The notes beneath the pieces were generated by a model. It was not told the origin of the DNA. It did no database searches and saw only the letters and a list, made by a program, of their open reading frames with translations. Below, piece after piece: positions 1 to 14,100 of a stretch of 64,000 nt of DNA (position 1 is the stretch's first letter; each line of letters starts with the position of its first letter). This DNA comes from Ciona intestinalis. Taxonomy: Eukaryota > Chordata > Ascidiacea > Phlebobranchia > Cionidae. The position numbers were made by a program, and so were the translations under genes. Where the stretch lies: positions 4,294,646 through 4,358,645 of the forward strand of contig NC_020170.2 of NCBI RefSeq assembly GCF_000224145.3, given 5' to 3'.

Positions 1-320
1 TTTCTTCATTCGTGTTAATTACTTTAAAATATTCATGAAATCCGTTGCCAAATTATGACGCTTGTGTTGTTATCACTTGTGCCTTGAACATTATCTTTCT
101 ATTTACATGTAACACAATACAGCCCTTGTAGCTGATACATAATGCATTACTTGAATAGGTTTTGCGAGCGCTGCAAATTTGCTTTAAAAACATGCATCTT
201 GTTAACATTTTGCTGAGTGTATACTTTATCATAGGCGTCACTTATAGCTATACCTTCCTATAGAACCATAGACATTTCAAATATAATTCTTTTTAATTTC
301 ATAATCAAAAATCGAGTTTA

Positions 321-525
321 TACAGTATAGTGTGAGGGGAGATGGGACACCTTTTCAATCTAATTTCTCAACCCATTTGGCAATAAACAAAGAACATTCA
401 AAGAGTTATAAATCGTAACCTTACGACTCTTAGACCGTTGTGAATTGATTAAAACACGATCATGATATTTGGATATTAGGATATTATGTGCTAAAGATGC
501 CCCGTTTGACCCTATACAGTATTGT
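321..525. mobile_element. MITE-like element, family A
   Basis: Ends are inverted: ggggagatgggacacctttt at the left and a degenerate complement (aaagatgccccgtttgaccc) at the right. The core shared by the family is caaagaacattcaa..accgttgtgaattg..aaacacgatcatgatatttgga. About 190 bp, non-coding, like non-autonomous DNA elements. Confidence 0.65.
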
Positions 526-697
526 ATATGCCCTTAACTCTTCTCGTTCATTCATTAGCAATGGATAATGTGATTTTACTTTCACTGTTTTGTTTTAATA
601 ATATGATCTTTGCTATCGTTTCAAATAGACAAATGAAGTCTACATTAAGCTATCCACATTCATTAGCAATGTATAATATGATTCTATATTTCCACAG

Positions 698-2114
698 ACG
701 CCGAGGGAGGCAACTATATTGTTGAAGATGACTCACATTGTCACAAATATTGCTCCGGAGGAGGATGCTGCCATCCTCTGGGTCAATGTAGATGCGGAAC
801 CACAACAGGAGTCTATGAGTGTGTGTGTGATCCTGGGTTCTGGGGATTCGGGTTACTTCCTCATGGGTGTACACGTATGTATTTATTTAGTTCTTTTATT
901 AGCTGGAAATTTTAAATTTTTAAAACAAGTGTGAAAACCATATTGTGTAATAACGCTAAAAGATTTATAAACTTTTGGCCTTAAGATTGCAAGTGCAAAA
1001 CAAATACCCTTGCGTGTATATTGTTGAAAACACCGTACAGCATTCTCTGATAAACCCAATTGAGTTCAAAACAACTGGCGTAAACATTGTTTGAGCATAT
1101 CGCTGTCCACGATAAAGCGGTTTGAAACGGTGTCGTTAACGTAAAAGGCAATACCACGGCTGGACTATGTTATCAGTCAAATCTTCAAGTTCCCTGTTTT
1201 CACCACCAAGTTCCCCTTACAATCGAAAACAAGTTAAGCAATGTCCAAACATAGTTCACAATATTCCCTCACGCGTTTAAATTTACAACTCTTCTCTTCG
1301 CGTGTCAGGAACAATAACATTGGTGTAAACCACACACGAAGCCAAATATGCCGTTACATGATCCTCGGGTACATAATATACCTACCCTAATTCAAAATGC
1401 AGCCAAACAAATGCCAGTGCCGAGAACACTATAGCCGTGAAAACAAATCTGATCACTCACTAGCTAATAAGAAAACAAATGCGCGACACAGCATATGCAG
1501 CATACTATACCCTATAATTTAAAGTCCCGCCAAACAAATACATAAGTTTGAGTAATATTGCTACAGTTATATTTGTTTTTACCAGGTATGGTTCGTATTC
1601 TGTAAAGAAATTTTTGGCCCAGAAATCAACTATCGCATCATCAGCATACATATTTTTTTGAAAGACCTATCAATATATTAAACTATAATTTACAGTATAC
1701 ATTCGACTGCTATAAGTAAATATATCTACTAAATCGTCCTTCTTAATAATCTGCTTAAACTGATTCTAATAAATGTTGTACGAGGGTGACGTCCGGCAGC
1801 ATGGTGCGCCATGGGATCGCGGAGAAGTAAGCCAAACTTTTTTCAACATCCATGTTGCTACTGCAAGTAAAAGAACCTAACTAAATATTGAAGTTTGCTG
1901 TTTTCCGAAAACATCTGTATACCCTACTTATCGGTCTTATAAAATATAATGGAAAATACAAATTTTGTCCATAGCATGTCCTGTCGGAACATATAAGCCA
2001 TTCCCGTCTCCCGGTGGCTTGGAATCGTGCACACCGTGTCCCGACCCTAACATGTTGTCACCCAACGGCAGCTCAGACGTAACACAATGTACCTGCAAAC
2101 CTGGCTTCAGACAG
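698..2114 (+). CDS. SVEP1: SVEP1 exons 1-2: EGF-like module and first ephrin-receptor-like Cys module
   Basis: Exon 1 (698-874, acceptor ccacag, donor gtatgt) enters in phase 1 and encodes a Cys-rich EGF-like segment with [12 protein letters not shown] and [11 protein letters not shown]. Exon 2 (1975-2114) begins with [14 protein letters not shown] and ends CTCKPGFRQ, a GCC2/GCC3 (ephrin-receptor-like) module as found after the VWA domain of SVEP1. The phases join 1 to 1, and exon 2 leaves in phase 0. The 1.1 kb intron between them (875-1974) shows no recognisable gene or repeat. Confidence 0.85.
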
Positions 2115-5100
2115 GTGATATATTGTGTTGTAATTTAAATATGAAAATATTAAATGCACATTGACAAAATGTATAGGAATAACGCGGACAGGTTTTTTTT
2201 ATGCTGGCACGAGGTCACCAGGCGAGGCTACATAAGTTACATACGTAACATTCATATTCAATTATGATAAGCTATACATGAGTATAGTCCATATTAGAGC
2301 ACGACAACCCGAAATCCCTAAATATTCTTGTAATTTCTTTGTATTTCGAACGTGTAAACTTTGTATTTTTAAACGTGTAAAAACTATTTTATCAAATATG
2401 ACCTTAAGAATTTTCGACAAGGTCGAGCAACGGTGTGAAGTTATTCGGTGCCCGGAGTTGAGGGCACCTTTGAACGGCCGTTTTACCGGAATGGTCTGCG
2501 ACAACCGATACAAGTCTCGTTGTGGTTTCGCTTGCGATCAAGGGTTTGACCTCGTGGGCAGCTCTTCTATTAAATGCCGCATCGATGGGAACTGGGTTAC
2601 CATGGATGGTGGAACGGTACAGGAATCTTTCTGCCAAGGTAAACACTATATATATTTTACCTTGTGTTGATTACAAATGGGGTACTTTATATTATTGTAC
2701 GTGGTTGTGGCCTTCAGCACGACCCGTCATGGGATGGGATATTTAAGCCAGGGTTGGCCTATTACCCAAACACCAAGTGTCACTAGTATATCTCAACAGA
2801 TATTGAAGCCTATCACCTCTGACAAGGGCAGTAATGGTAATGGATGTGATATATTTACTCTACAATTAAGTCACTACAAAATATAGATAAGTCACTATAA
2901 AACAAGACGATGAACACAGCATTTAGTTTATAGCAGTTACCGGTTCAACAACGTGCTTGCAGTTTTCTGATGATTTTAGTCACGAAGTCGTAAAGGTTTG
3001 TAGCAGCAGTTGCCTGGTGGTCTATTGAGGGTAATTACAGGCGTCGAAAATTAAGCACTTTACTTGATTTAGCTTATAGTGACGCATGTCGGTGCCTATC
3101 AAAGGAAGAAATTGCCACTTGGGGAAAATTCGGATGCAATAACGTAGTAGATCGGCTATGGCAACAATAAAAACCAAATGCATTTTAAACGATTAAATGA
3201 ATGTAACTTATATATCCTCGCCTGGGGAGGGAATGACAGTCGTTATAACACATTTTACTATACCCACCAGCACCATCAGGCAAAACAGGACTAGTAGTGT
3301 TTATCTTGGTATTTGCATTTTAGCAGTTATCGCTCACAAACGACTTTTCTCTTTGGAAATTGTTTTTGTTTTCCACCGAATTGTTCAATTCGCTTTCATC
3401 GATTTCTTTTTACCGCAGTTCGATATTGCCCGGAACTACCACAAATTCCACATGGCAGACTTAATTGCAGCAAAACTGACAGCTCTTATCGTACCATCTG
3501 CTACCAGACCTGCAACGAGGGTTTCTTTCTTATGGGGTCGCCCAGTAGGTCTTGCTTGCACGACCAGCATTGGAATGGGGAAGATTCCAGCTGTCAAGGT
3601 TTGATTTAAATGTAACTTGCTTCATCCTCGCGTGGCTGGAAAACGACAGTCCTTGTAACACGGGTGTTCTGTTTCACACACCTCGCGCCAGCTTACAAGT
3701 TACCATATATACGTTTCTTAGTGGGTGATCGTTTTTTTAATTTTTGCATTTTTATTAATGGCTGATGTTTTTGACAACATATTAGGGACGACTGGGTTGG
3801 AACATATACTCACTAATACCTATAGTGGGCTGGGGTAGGATGGTACATTTATGATTCCCCCTTTCGTCATGTTGGTAGTAAGCAAAACAAAGAACATTTA
3901 AATAGTTGTATAGCCGTAGCATCACGACTCTAAAATGTCAAAAATTAAAATTCAATATTTAAAACAACTTTTCACTTTCAATATAGCAATACGATGCGAT
4001 CCACCTATAGTACCTATGGGTGCAACTGTATCAGAAAATTGCAGACAAGGCGTTGGACCTCTGCACTATAGAGACATGTGTACCTTTACATGTCCAGATG
4101 GATATGCACTGAATATACCCAACTCGTTTTCCTGCATATTGCCCAATACATGGTCGACAGGATTAGATACAGCCAGATGCATGGGTAAGAATATGTATTA
4201 GTTAATTGTATTTTCTCCATGAATCAGGTTTGACACACTTTGTGACTGTTTACGAGTGCCCATGCATATATCACTTTGTGGAGGATAATTTTGGGAAGTT
4301 TTCTGGAGTTTTTTCCATTATTTTTAATGTGTGGCCGACAATTTAGCCGACCAGTCACAAGGGCCCTGGGTCGGAGTAATTGCCGTTAAGTATTTTGACC
4401 CAAATCACAATGCTGCAAGGAGTCTCCGGCCTAAAATCTTATGACGTCAAACATCTTATAAATTTGACAAAAAACTAGGAGCGTACTTTGTACCATAAAC
4501 CTGCGATATGATCGTGGGAACATGGTTTATGGGCCTTACGTCTTGCTGTGTGTTGAAAGCAACCCTGAATGCCGACAACTATACGCTGTCGCAATGATGC
4601 TGTCTAATTACATCAGATTTTTTGCGAGAAACCGCATTCTGGCGTGTATCCACGCTTCGGCTTTTAGTCCAAACCACAAACCTACCGTACGTGACTTTGA
4701 ACACTGCGCCACGCGATGAGAGCTGCGTGAACTTCATTTTTTGACTGGAAAGAGCTAAAAATATAGCCACGCAAGCAATAAAGAAATTACGCGGTGGCGC
4801 GCGCGTTGAATTATTATTTGCTCTATGCGTCATCTTGAGTATAATGCATTTAGGAAACTTGACCGGAGGTTTTCTTACTCATGATTTGCACATGAACGTA
4901 TGTGTATTTATACGCCCTGTAATGCTTGTTGGACGCAAAGAATGTATTTTTATAAAAAGTTACGCAAACACTACGGTTATTAGGAGATTTTTTAAATTGC
5001 ATTCACCAAGTAAACACTTTAAAGTTCTTAAATTACCAATACACCAGTATATATAAACCCTCAATATTTCGCAAATTTTGCTTAGCATATCCCTTTTCAA

Positions 5101-8100
5101 AGCATTTCCTCGTGTGTTGCATAATAAACTATCTGATTACCACGATTGTCTTGCAGATATTCAACCCCCAACCGTAGAGTGTCCACACAACATTGAAACC
5201 TTTGCAAGTCCACAATTAGACTCGGCCATTGTGACCTGGGATGCCCCAGTACCTCAAGATAACTCAAACCAGGTACTAATATGCTTGATACTTTCATAGC
5301 ATGTTATAAAACCTGCCGTTTTGCTACACATACCTCCTCTTTGTGTTAAATAAAACTTGCGCTGATCGAATCTAATTTACCCTCGTGTGGCGTAGCAACG
5401 ACAGTCGTTACAACATGGGTGTTCTGTTTCATACACTCCGTCTTCCGAGTTACAACATATGAAACATAGTGGGTAAAATATTGTCCACTTTACCTGCAAA
5501 AACTTATTGGTGATTAATCATTCTCTCCTTTATATTTGCAGACTACACTGACACCTCACCCTACCGTCCACCCACCAGCTACGTTCCACATTGGTGTTTC
5601 AACCATCACATATACAGTAGTTGATGGGGCAGGACTCACGGATGAATGCAGTTTCGAAGTTAATGTAATCGGTAGGATGCAGAACTTGACATTGCTAAAA
5701 GTTAAATGGCTGCTACATATTCACCCGATATAACACGGGTGATCTCTTTTACACATATAGTGCCTACTTACGATAATTCGTGGGCACTTTTAAACATTCT
5801 TTTGTAATTATTGCTGCCATTTATAAAATCCATAAGGGTCGCTTGGTTGGGGCAATTATTGCCGTAAAGTATTTTGTCCAAGGTCACGCATGACCACGAT
5901 AATGGTATCAGCTTCGAGCCTCGAACCCGTAAACTCTTGGCTGGAGGCAGGCGCCCATACCTAATATAAAGATCCCGTAAGGTTTTGTGTTACTGCAATG
6001 ACAAACTCTCCCATTCCTGTGCAAAGATGTTAAAATAAAAGCTCATCCAATGTTTAGATAACCAGCCACCATTGATATCGGAATGCAACAACCCACCGCC
6101 ATTTGTGATCCCACGGGACCAGTTCATTGCACAAAACATATCTTGGAGGGAACCCACATTTTCAGACAATTCTGGTAGGTGATAACTTGGTTCACCGTCA
6201 CAAGCATTAAACTGAATTGTATATGAAGATTTTTGCCATACTGCGCTTAGGTCATACACAACAGACACTTATCTTAATATATGGTGAAAAATGAACATAA
6301 TTTATTTATCCTCTTATGGCGGGCCACGACAGTCGTTTGAACACGGGTGTTTGTTTCGTACAAAAAGCACCTGGTGTCCGCTTGCGAGTTATCATATATG
6401 TAACTTTATAGGTCATACTGTTGGTAAAATATGGTTAACAGTTTAGACAACGCTAATGGAAGCCATTGGTTTGGAGCAATAATATTGGGGTGTTACAAAT
6501 TGTCCTTCACACAGGTACTGTGTTCATGAACAGAAGCCACGAGTTTGGAGATATGCCGTTTGGACAAACCAGGGTACAATACACAGCCAGTGATGCTACA
6601 GGAAACTCTCGTACTTGTGTTATAGTAGTTAGTGTTCAAGGTATGTATAAACCATGCACTTATACATAGTTGCGCTTATTTAATCGTATAATTTCTGCGG
6701 TTGGGTAATGGGAGATTGCTTAAGGTTATGTTGTAACTTATGCTCTTCAGTACGCTGCATTTATTTGAAGCTCGTATTGCTTGTGTTGTCGGGCTGTTGT
6801 TGTACCTTCCTTTAGTATAGAGTTATGTAAATTTTAATTCATAATTTCTCTATAGATAATGCGTGATAACTCTTGTTGATAATAAGGAACTCTAGCCTAA
6901 ATTCTTAGGACACTAGAGTGCCTTCCATAGAACTTTACCCATTTAGAGATCGACTGTTGTTTTTACTTTGTATACAATGTATCTACAGATAACTTCTGCC
7001 CTCAGCTGGACGAACCGAAGTACGGCTTCATAAACTGTGACATGAATCTAAACAACTTGAAAGAGTGTTACCACGAATGCAACAGCCAAAGGTATACATA
7101 CATAAAAAAAGCTGTAAAATGATGTACCAATATGAAAAATAGTTTACCTTTATAAAGTAAAAAGTAAAGTAAAAAGATTGCAGTTAGCACAATGGAAGAT
7201 GGAACGTATTTTTATTTAATTTTCAAGTCCCATTTGGCGGTAAACATAAACAATTCATAAATTATGAAACCGTATCACCGCGACTCTTATAGACCGTTGT
7301 TAATTGCTTAAAACGCGACCTTAATATTTGGGTATATGTGTTAAAGCTGTCCCGTCTTACCCCACAGTAATATATTTTAAAACACGTTCCTAGTCTTAAA
7401 AGATGTATAAAAATATACGGTCTAATTTTGCAATCTTTACTTCTATATTACAGATACGGTATCGCGATGCATAGTTACATGGAATCTTACCACGTTTGTG
7501 AGGACGACGGGGTGTGGCATCCAGCTGTAAGACTTCCTATCGACTGTTCCCGTAAGTTTGGTTTAAAAATAATAATTATCATCCAACTTACATAAGTATA
7601 TTTAGGTGTTGTGTGCTATGTTCTGTTTTCTTGTATAGTTTAACATGTTAGAGGGTAGGAGAAGACGGGACACCTTTTCATTCTATTTTTTCGTTCCATT
7701 AGGTGGTAACCAAGAAACAATCGAACTAAAAAAACGTATTCTCATGACGCTTGTATGTCGTTGTTAATTGTTAAACACGATCAGGGTATTTGGATATTAT
7801 GTACCAAAGGTGTCATGTCCTTCTTACCCTACTATATAAACATGCAAAGTATTCGATAAAGACAAGTACTGAACATTATTATTCGCCATCTGCTGTAAAA
7901 CATGTTACACATGGTATATATCCACGTTCTAATGTTTATATTTAGATCAGAGATATTCCAACGAATTAATCAAGGGATACAGAATGAGCTACAGACTCAC
8001 AACAGAGAACACATGCAATGACACAAATTTTCTTGAGTCTGTTCGTTTGCATTTAGTTGCCCGACTTACACCAAGGGTGAGAAAATATCTAAGCTGTACC

Positions 8101-11100
8101 ATATTCAATTTCGTGGGTTACATATTTAATGGCGCTTCCTCAATGTTATTTCGTTACGAGAAGTGTCCAACTTCATGAGCACCAGATCGGGGCCGGGTTC
8201 AAACGTTTAAAACAGTTATTATACGATAATGTAACATACAAAGACGGTACGGCAAGCTCATCTTATATTGGCTTGTCCTATAGATCGCAAAACTTAGTAA
8301 ATTACCATATGGAATATTAAACGCATCTACTTACATAGGTTTTGAATAATATACCCATATGCTCATGACTTTAAATGAGCATTGCTGACTGTTAAACAGG
8401 ATTAGGAAAGGTGAGATATTATGTTCTAAAGCTGACCTCCATCTTGCCAAATAATATTACATAAATTTATACATGTAGTATTATACATACTTCATACAGT
8501 ATTACATAGTTTAAGAAATATCGTGGTGTTTTTAATTATTCTTGGCGTTTTACAGGTACCACACTGGTGCAGACCACGCGAGACTGGCATCAATTGTACT
8601 CTTGTATCTGTTGAAGTCACATGCGTTACAGAAGAAGTTATAGAAGTAACGACTGCAAGCCCAAGTAATAACTATGACTACGATGCAGACGAATATTACG
8701 ACTATGGTGGAGACGCTGAACGTAAGTTGATAAGGCGAGCACCTTGGGGACGAGGAATGCAATTATTCATTCTTTAAAAATGCGTTTAAAAAAACATTCA
8801 TAAGTTCAAACATACTTTTTTGGATTTTAACCCATGTTTAGTTTTTCAGTCAATGCACGCTAGCTCGCAATGATAGCAGTATCGAGGTTCGAATAAGGTA
8901 CCCTTTGGTTATGACGATTTTTTCAATTGTCTTTCGGAAAGGTTGCATGCACAGAATCATTGTCAAACATTATTTCAGCATTAGGAGTTTGAAGATCTTG
9001 TTTTTTCTAAATAGTAAAGAAACAACTTATTTTAAGGTGAAAGAAGAAAAAGAAGCCTTCGTGGAAAATTAAGGCAAGCGAAACGGAAAAGACGTTCTCC
9101 GTGAGTAAAAAAACATCAACTTGCATATAAATCGACTACATGTTACCGAAGTATGTCGGTTACCTATAAACTAAGTGGTCTAATATGATTGTATCATAAA
9201 AAATGTCAGCCACATACAAAAAATAAATTAAACGTTTGTTTGGTACACCTGAAACCACAATGTTAAATGTGTAGTAACACGAAAACGGGCACGAGGTGTA
9301 TGAAACCGAACACCGGTGGTATAATAACTGTCTTCCTCCGCCCACGCGAGGATAAATAGGTTTCATTAATTCAAATTTTAACATTAACATATAGGTAGGC
9401 AATGATATGTCAACATACTCTTTCTTTTCTCAATGTATACAGTCTTAACAGAGGCGACCAGAACTACGACTATGAACCTGAACCGGCCGATGCTTACGGC
9501 AGCTATGAGACCCAAACCGAGCCAGTTCCATCCAACTTTGAACCTAACCCTCCGACCGACCTTAGCAGCTTTTCATATACAGAAGAAGAAGCGATAGCTT
9601 TGACAAGGGAGTTCGGAAGAACACAGGATTCGTTAGAAATTACCATCACCATTAAAGGTTTGTGGAATATGTACACTGAACGTTTTATCTTACCGTCTAT
9701 GACCAGTTTAAAATTGGTAACAGCTATACCCAGGATATAAATAAATGCAACTCTATTCTATAATCCTTGCGTGGCGGGGCAACGACAATCGTTAAATAAC
9801 GCGGATGTTCTGTTCCACACACCTTGTGCTCGCTTACGAGCTACCACGTATGTAACTTTTGTGGGGGATTCTCCCCCGAAAGCTACTGTGCCAAACTAAC
9901 ATTTGGAAGTATAAGAGTTAAAGTTTATTATTTTAGGTGAAATTGGTTTGAACGACGAGGACGTGGTAGGTAGCAGGAAGAAGCATGGACAAATGAGTGA
10001 GTTCTTCGGCAGACTGAACGTGGAACCAGAGTTTTCTGGACAACTAAAAAGGTATTTTATTAAATAAATATTTTTCTTTAATTTTGGTAATGTGCACACT
10101 TTTAAAGTATTATCTTAAGAAGTGCATAATATTTAAGACACACGCCCAGAATGGTAGCAGCATCGTGGTGGAACTCGAAAACTCTGGGTTTAAAGCAGGC
10201 ACGCTAATTACCGTTGCCCCGAGCCCGAACTATTCGCCTACTGTTTCCAATTCATACATCTCTCAAAGTGCCTATACACGTATTATCTTACCTGTGTATG
10301 AAACATCGATAAAATACTGTATGTTTTAGACACATAAGGCCATTATTAGCTTCGTCAGTAGGTGTACATATACTTTCAACCGGACATAACAGCATTTCTG
10401 GTTATAGATTGGCAGTACGTCACATCAATACATCAGTCACAGCATTCGTCACTTATGCGCCAGGAAGTTACCTTCCTTCAGCTAACGAGCTTCAATGTCC
10501 CCTTGGTACAGTACTTCGTGACGCTGCAACGTGTGGTATGTATATACTTGTCCTTACACACACTTTTTCTATTTGCCTAGTATAGTACGGCGGGTGGGGT
10601 AAGATAGGACATGTTTTCTTTCTCTGTTCTCGTCCGACTTGGTAGTATAACTAAAGAATAACTTCGGAATTATATAATGGTAGCCCCGCCAGTCTAATAG
10701 GTCGTTGTTAATTGTTTAATTGAGGAAATTTAGGATTGAGCTAACGGTGTCCCATCTTACCCTACAGTACTACATTCTGTTTTAATTAGATTTTAACAAA
10801 TCGATGAAAGTTCACTATATGTATGCTGTGTTTAACAGACACGTTTTTAAACTGACATTCTTTCTCGTACTTTTTATCCACATAAAGCGTGTTTTAACCG
10901 CTGTAGTTTTAATGGTGATTCCCTTCTGTATACGTTGTTTCAAATATTTTATCTTTGCTATTTAAAATAATCGGTATGGTATATTACTATATGCCAAGCA
11001 TGCCAAGGTAGACAACATTAATTAATAGATATTTTTACCTTTTGAATTTAGTCAACTGTCCTGTTGGAACCTACTACGACGTAGCGGTAATCGATTGCAT

Positions 11101-14100
11101 TAGTTGTGATGTCGGTTTCTATCAAGACGACGAGGCCCAGCTATCTTGCAAAGCCTGCCCTCTGCATACATCGACGCCAACCAATCACACACGGTCGCTG
11201 GAGGAATGCAAAAGTAAGTATTTAGGGCGGGGGAAGATGTGACACTTTTTCATTCTATTTTTTCGTCCCATTTTTGAAATAAACTAAGAACATTCAAGGA
11301 ATTTTGAAACCGTATTCTTGTGATTCCCATAGAATTGTTAAATGTTTAAAACACGATCAGGATATTTGGATATTATGTGCTAAAGGTGTCCCGCTTTCCC
11401 CCACCCTACTAGATTAATGCTTCATATACGTTGTTTGAATACTACATGTACATTATGCTCATTTCTCCCCCCAAAAAATCCATAGACTATAAAAGATACA
11501 TTTTTTCCAAATAGCGAATATTTCGATTAAAGATAGTGCAACATAAAATAGACTTTTTCTAAACTTTAACAAAACACATCACTTTATAGACCTTTGCTCC
11601 CTTGGCACCTACTCTCCAAATGGTCTTGAGGTGTGTGTAGCATGCGATATCCACATGTATGCTGATGTGTACGGTGCAACAGAATGCACAACATGCCCGC
11701 CGGACACTGGCACCCCGAGTCGAGGAGCTACCAGCTTTAGGCAATGTGGAGGTATGTACGACTTTTTATAATTTGAACAACTGCTTCTGAAATTGCGGTA
11801 ATGGCCGCAAATCCTTCATAATTAACTCAATATAATTGAACCAGCGCAGTTACTAAAAACTAGTAGACCAAGTTACGCTGTATTGCATAATCTAAATGGC
11901 CGCAAAGTTTTGTGTGTTTACTTGCATGCGAGGTCTATGAAACCATATATAATGGCATTAACTACGGCATCGTGATAATCTTGTGCTGTCATACTATTAT
12001 GTTTAACATGAACAAGTGCGTCAATCAGTAGCCTACAGGTATCAGCTTCAAGCATCGAACCAGGTGTCGTTCGGCTACAGGACAACGCCTGAACCGCTAA
12101 AACACTAAACCACATTTATCGGAATTAATAAATGATTTTTTACCCAAAATATTCTTACTATTTAAATTGTTACTTCAGATCTTTGCCGCCCTGGATTTGC
12201 CTCATTAACTGGTATAGAGACTTGTTATCCGTGTCCTGCTGACACCTATCAGCCTCAACAAGGAATGCAATACTGTTATAAATGCCCACCAGAGTGGTAC
12301 ACTGCTGGTACGGGATCTACTGAACTTTCAGACTGCATTGGTAAGCCTATGTTTTCCCCGTTTTTCTAACTTTGGGCCTTAATTATGCATTATCACTTTG
12401 CGATTGCAGGGATATGTTATACACCACGTACACATAGGCAGATTTTTTTTTAGTTTTCTGTTACGTTTTATTTGCGGTTTATACCATACTACGTACGGTA
12501 AAAATAGGCATACGTGCAACATAGTTGCTAAAAATACTCTACACAGTAAACTATGCAAGAATTCAAAGTTTTGTCGCAATACTGAAATTAGTCGGTAAAA
12601 TACTTTAAAACTTAAAATATAAATTCAAAAGTTCACCCAAATAGTTTACATAGTTCCTAAATCAAACATTTCTATGTCGGTTGATACGTCATCAGCCGAC
12701 GACTCGACTACGTCAAAATAACATCGTTTTTTGCCGACCATTGCTTCGGTTATCATGGCTTCGACTTTTGAGTTGGAACTTGTCGTGTCTATACTTGAGT
12801 TCGACTCGCTGATGACGCTTTTGATATTATTTTCCTCCGTTTCTGGTAAATGACCGGAGTACATAAGATGGAGTGACTGGTACGTTGACTCTTCCTGTTC
12901 TTCATTCGTAGTTTCATTTTGAATGAAAGTTTCAGGTTTAAAGTCATGCATGGTTAGACACATTTCAAAAGATGACGCACTCTCTGAACCGTCACTATCG
13001 GTTGTGCTCTGCTTCGTGACAACTTTGCCAGATACTTTTGCTTGCTGGGTATTGGTGCTGTTGTCTACTGTCGGTTTAATCGTAACAGTGGAGCCTACAG
13101 AGGAGGAACGACTGCGTACGATTTCTGAGGATCTGACGTCTGCAGCAACAGAGCATTCGGAACTTGATTCAGAAAGAGAAAGGTCAAGCCTTGATAGCCG
13201 GTTGCTACCAAGTAGAAAGTTATTCCCGGCGTACAAATAGTTTTTTTCATTAGCGGCACCGTCCGCAAACCGGTACTCATTGCCGGCAAGCGATTTTTCT
13301 ACTCTGCAAACGCTTAGAGGTTCCCTGTTTTTCCTTGTGTCCTCATGAGTGTTTGCTGAAAACTGGGTACTTTCATTGTCACTGTCTGACAGACTGCGAG
13401 TTTCAGGAGCACTGTCAATGCCAACAAACATTGAGTCCGTACTGTCCTTCCTTCTGTACATAGAGTTGTGCTTAGAAGTGGATCTATATTGTTCCTCCAG
13501 GACTCTTGTACTTTCTTTCTTACACTCTTTCTCATGGGTGCTGTCTTTCTCTACGATTCCACTGGTGCACATTGACAACATAGAATAGTCGTTGTTGTAG
13601 CTACCATTTTCCGCAACATCACTCTCTTGATCAGAGGTCCCTGATGGCTCCATAGAACTAGCTTGAGCATCCTCAGTATGTCGTACCAACGCACAAGGTG
13701 GTGGTGGTGGGAACTCAAAGTCCACGTCCGATATATGTAAAGCAGACCGAGAACGAAAACTTCTGCTTCGGCAATGTCGACTACAATTACATCTTTCAGC
13801 AGGCCTGGAATTGGGACAGAAAGAATCAAGAGATTGTTTATGCTGTTTCTCTCTTGCGAAACGTGCGGATGCCCCACGAGACAGTCTACGAGGCCCTGCC
13901 GAATTTAACATACCAATTTCTTTGCTGTTTATATCCTGGCTATGTATAATATTCTCTATACCAGGTCTAGTAAATTTTTGCTCGGCGCATTTGTTTAAGT
14001 GCGGCCCACCATTCAGTTCTGTGGCGTTGCTGTTTCGTCTTGCTATTTCAATCTCTTGCAACGCTTCCAGCATTTGCTCAGCCACGCGGTCACGTTTACC

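Noticed and set aside
4500..5056. Short open frames in the intron after exon 5
   Set aside because: Both strands are open for 60-85 codons with no splice-site support, no domain pattern and no phase match to flanking exons.
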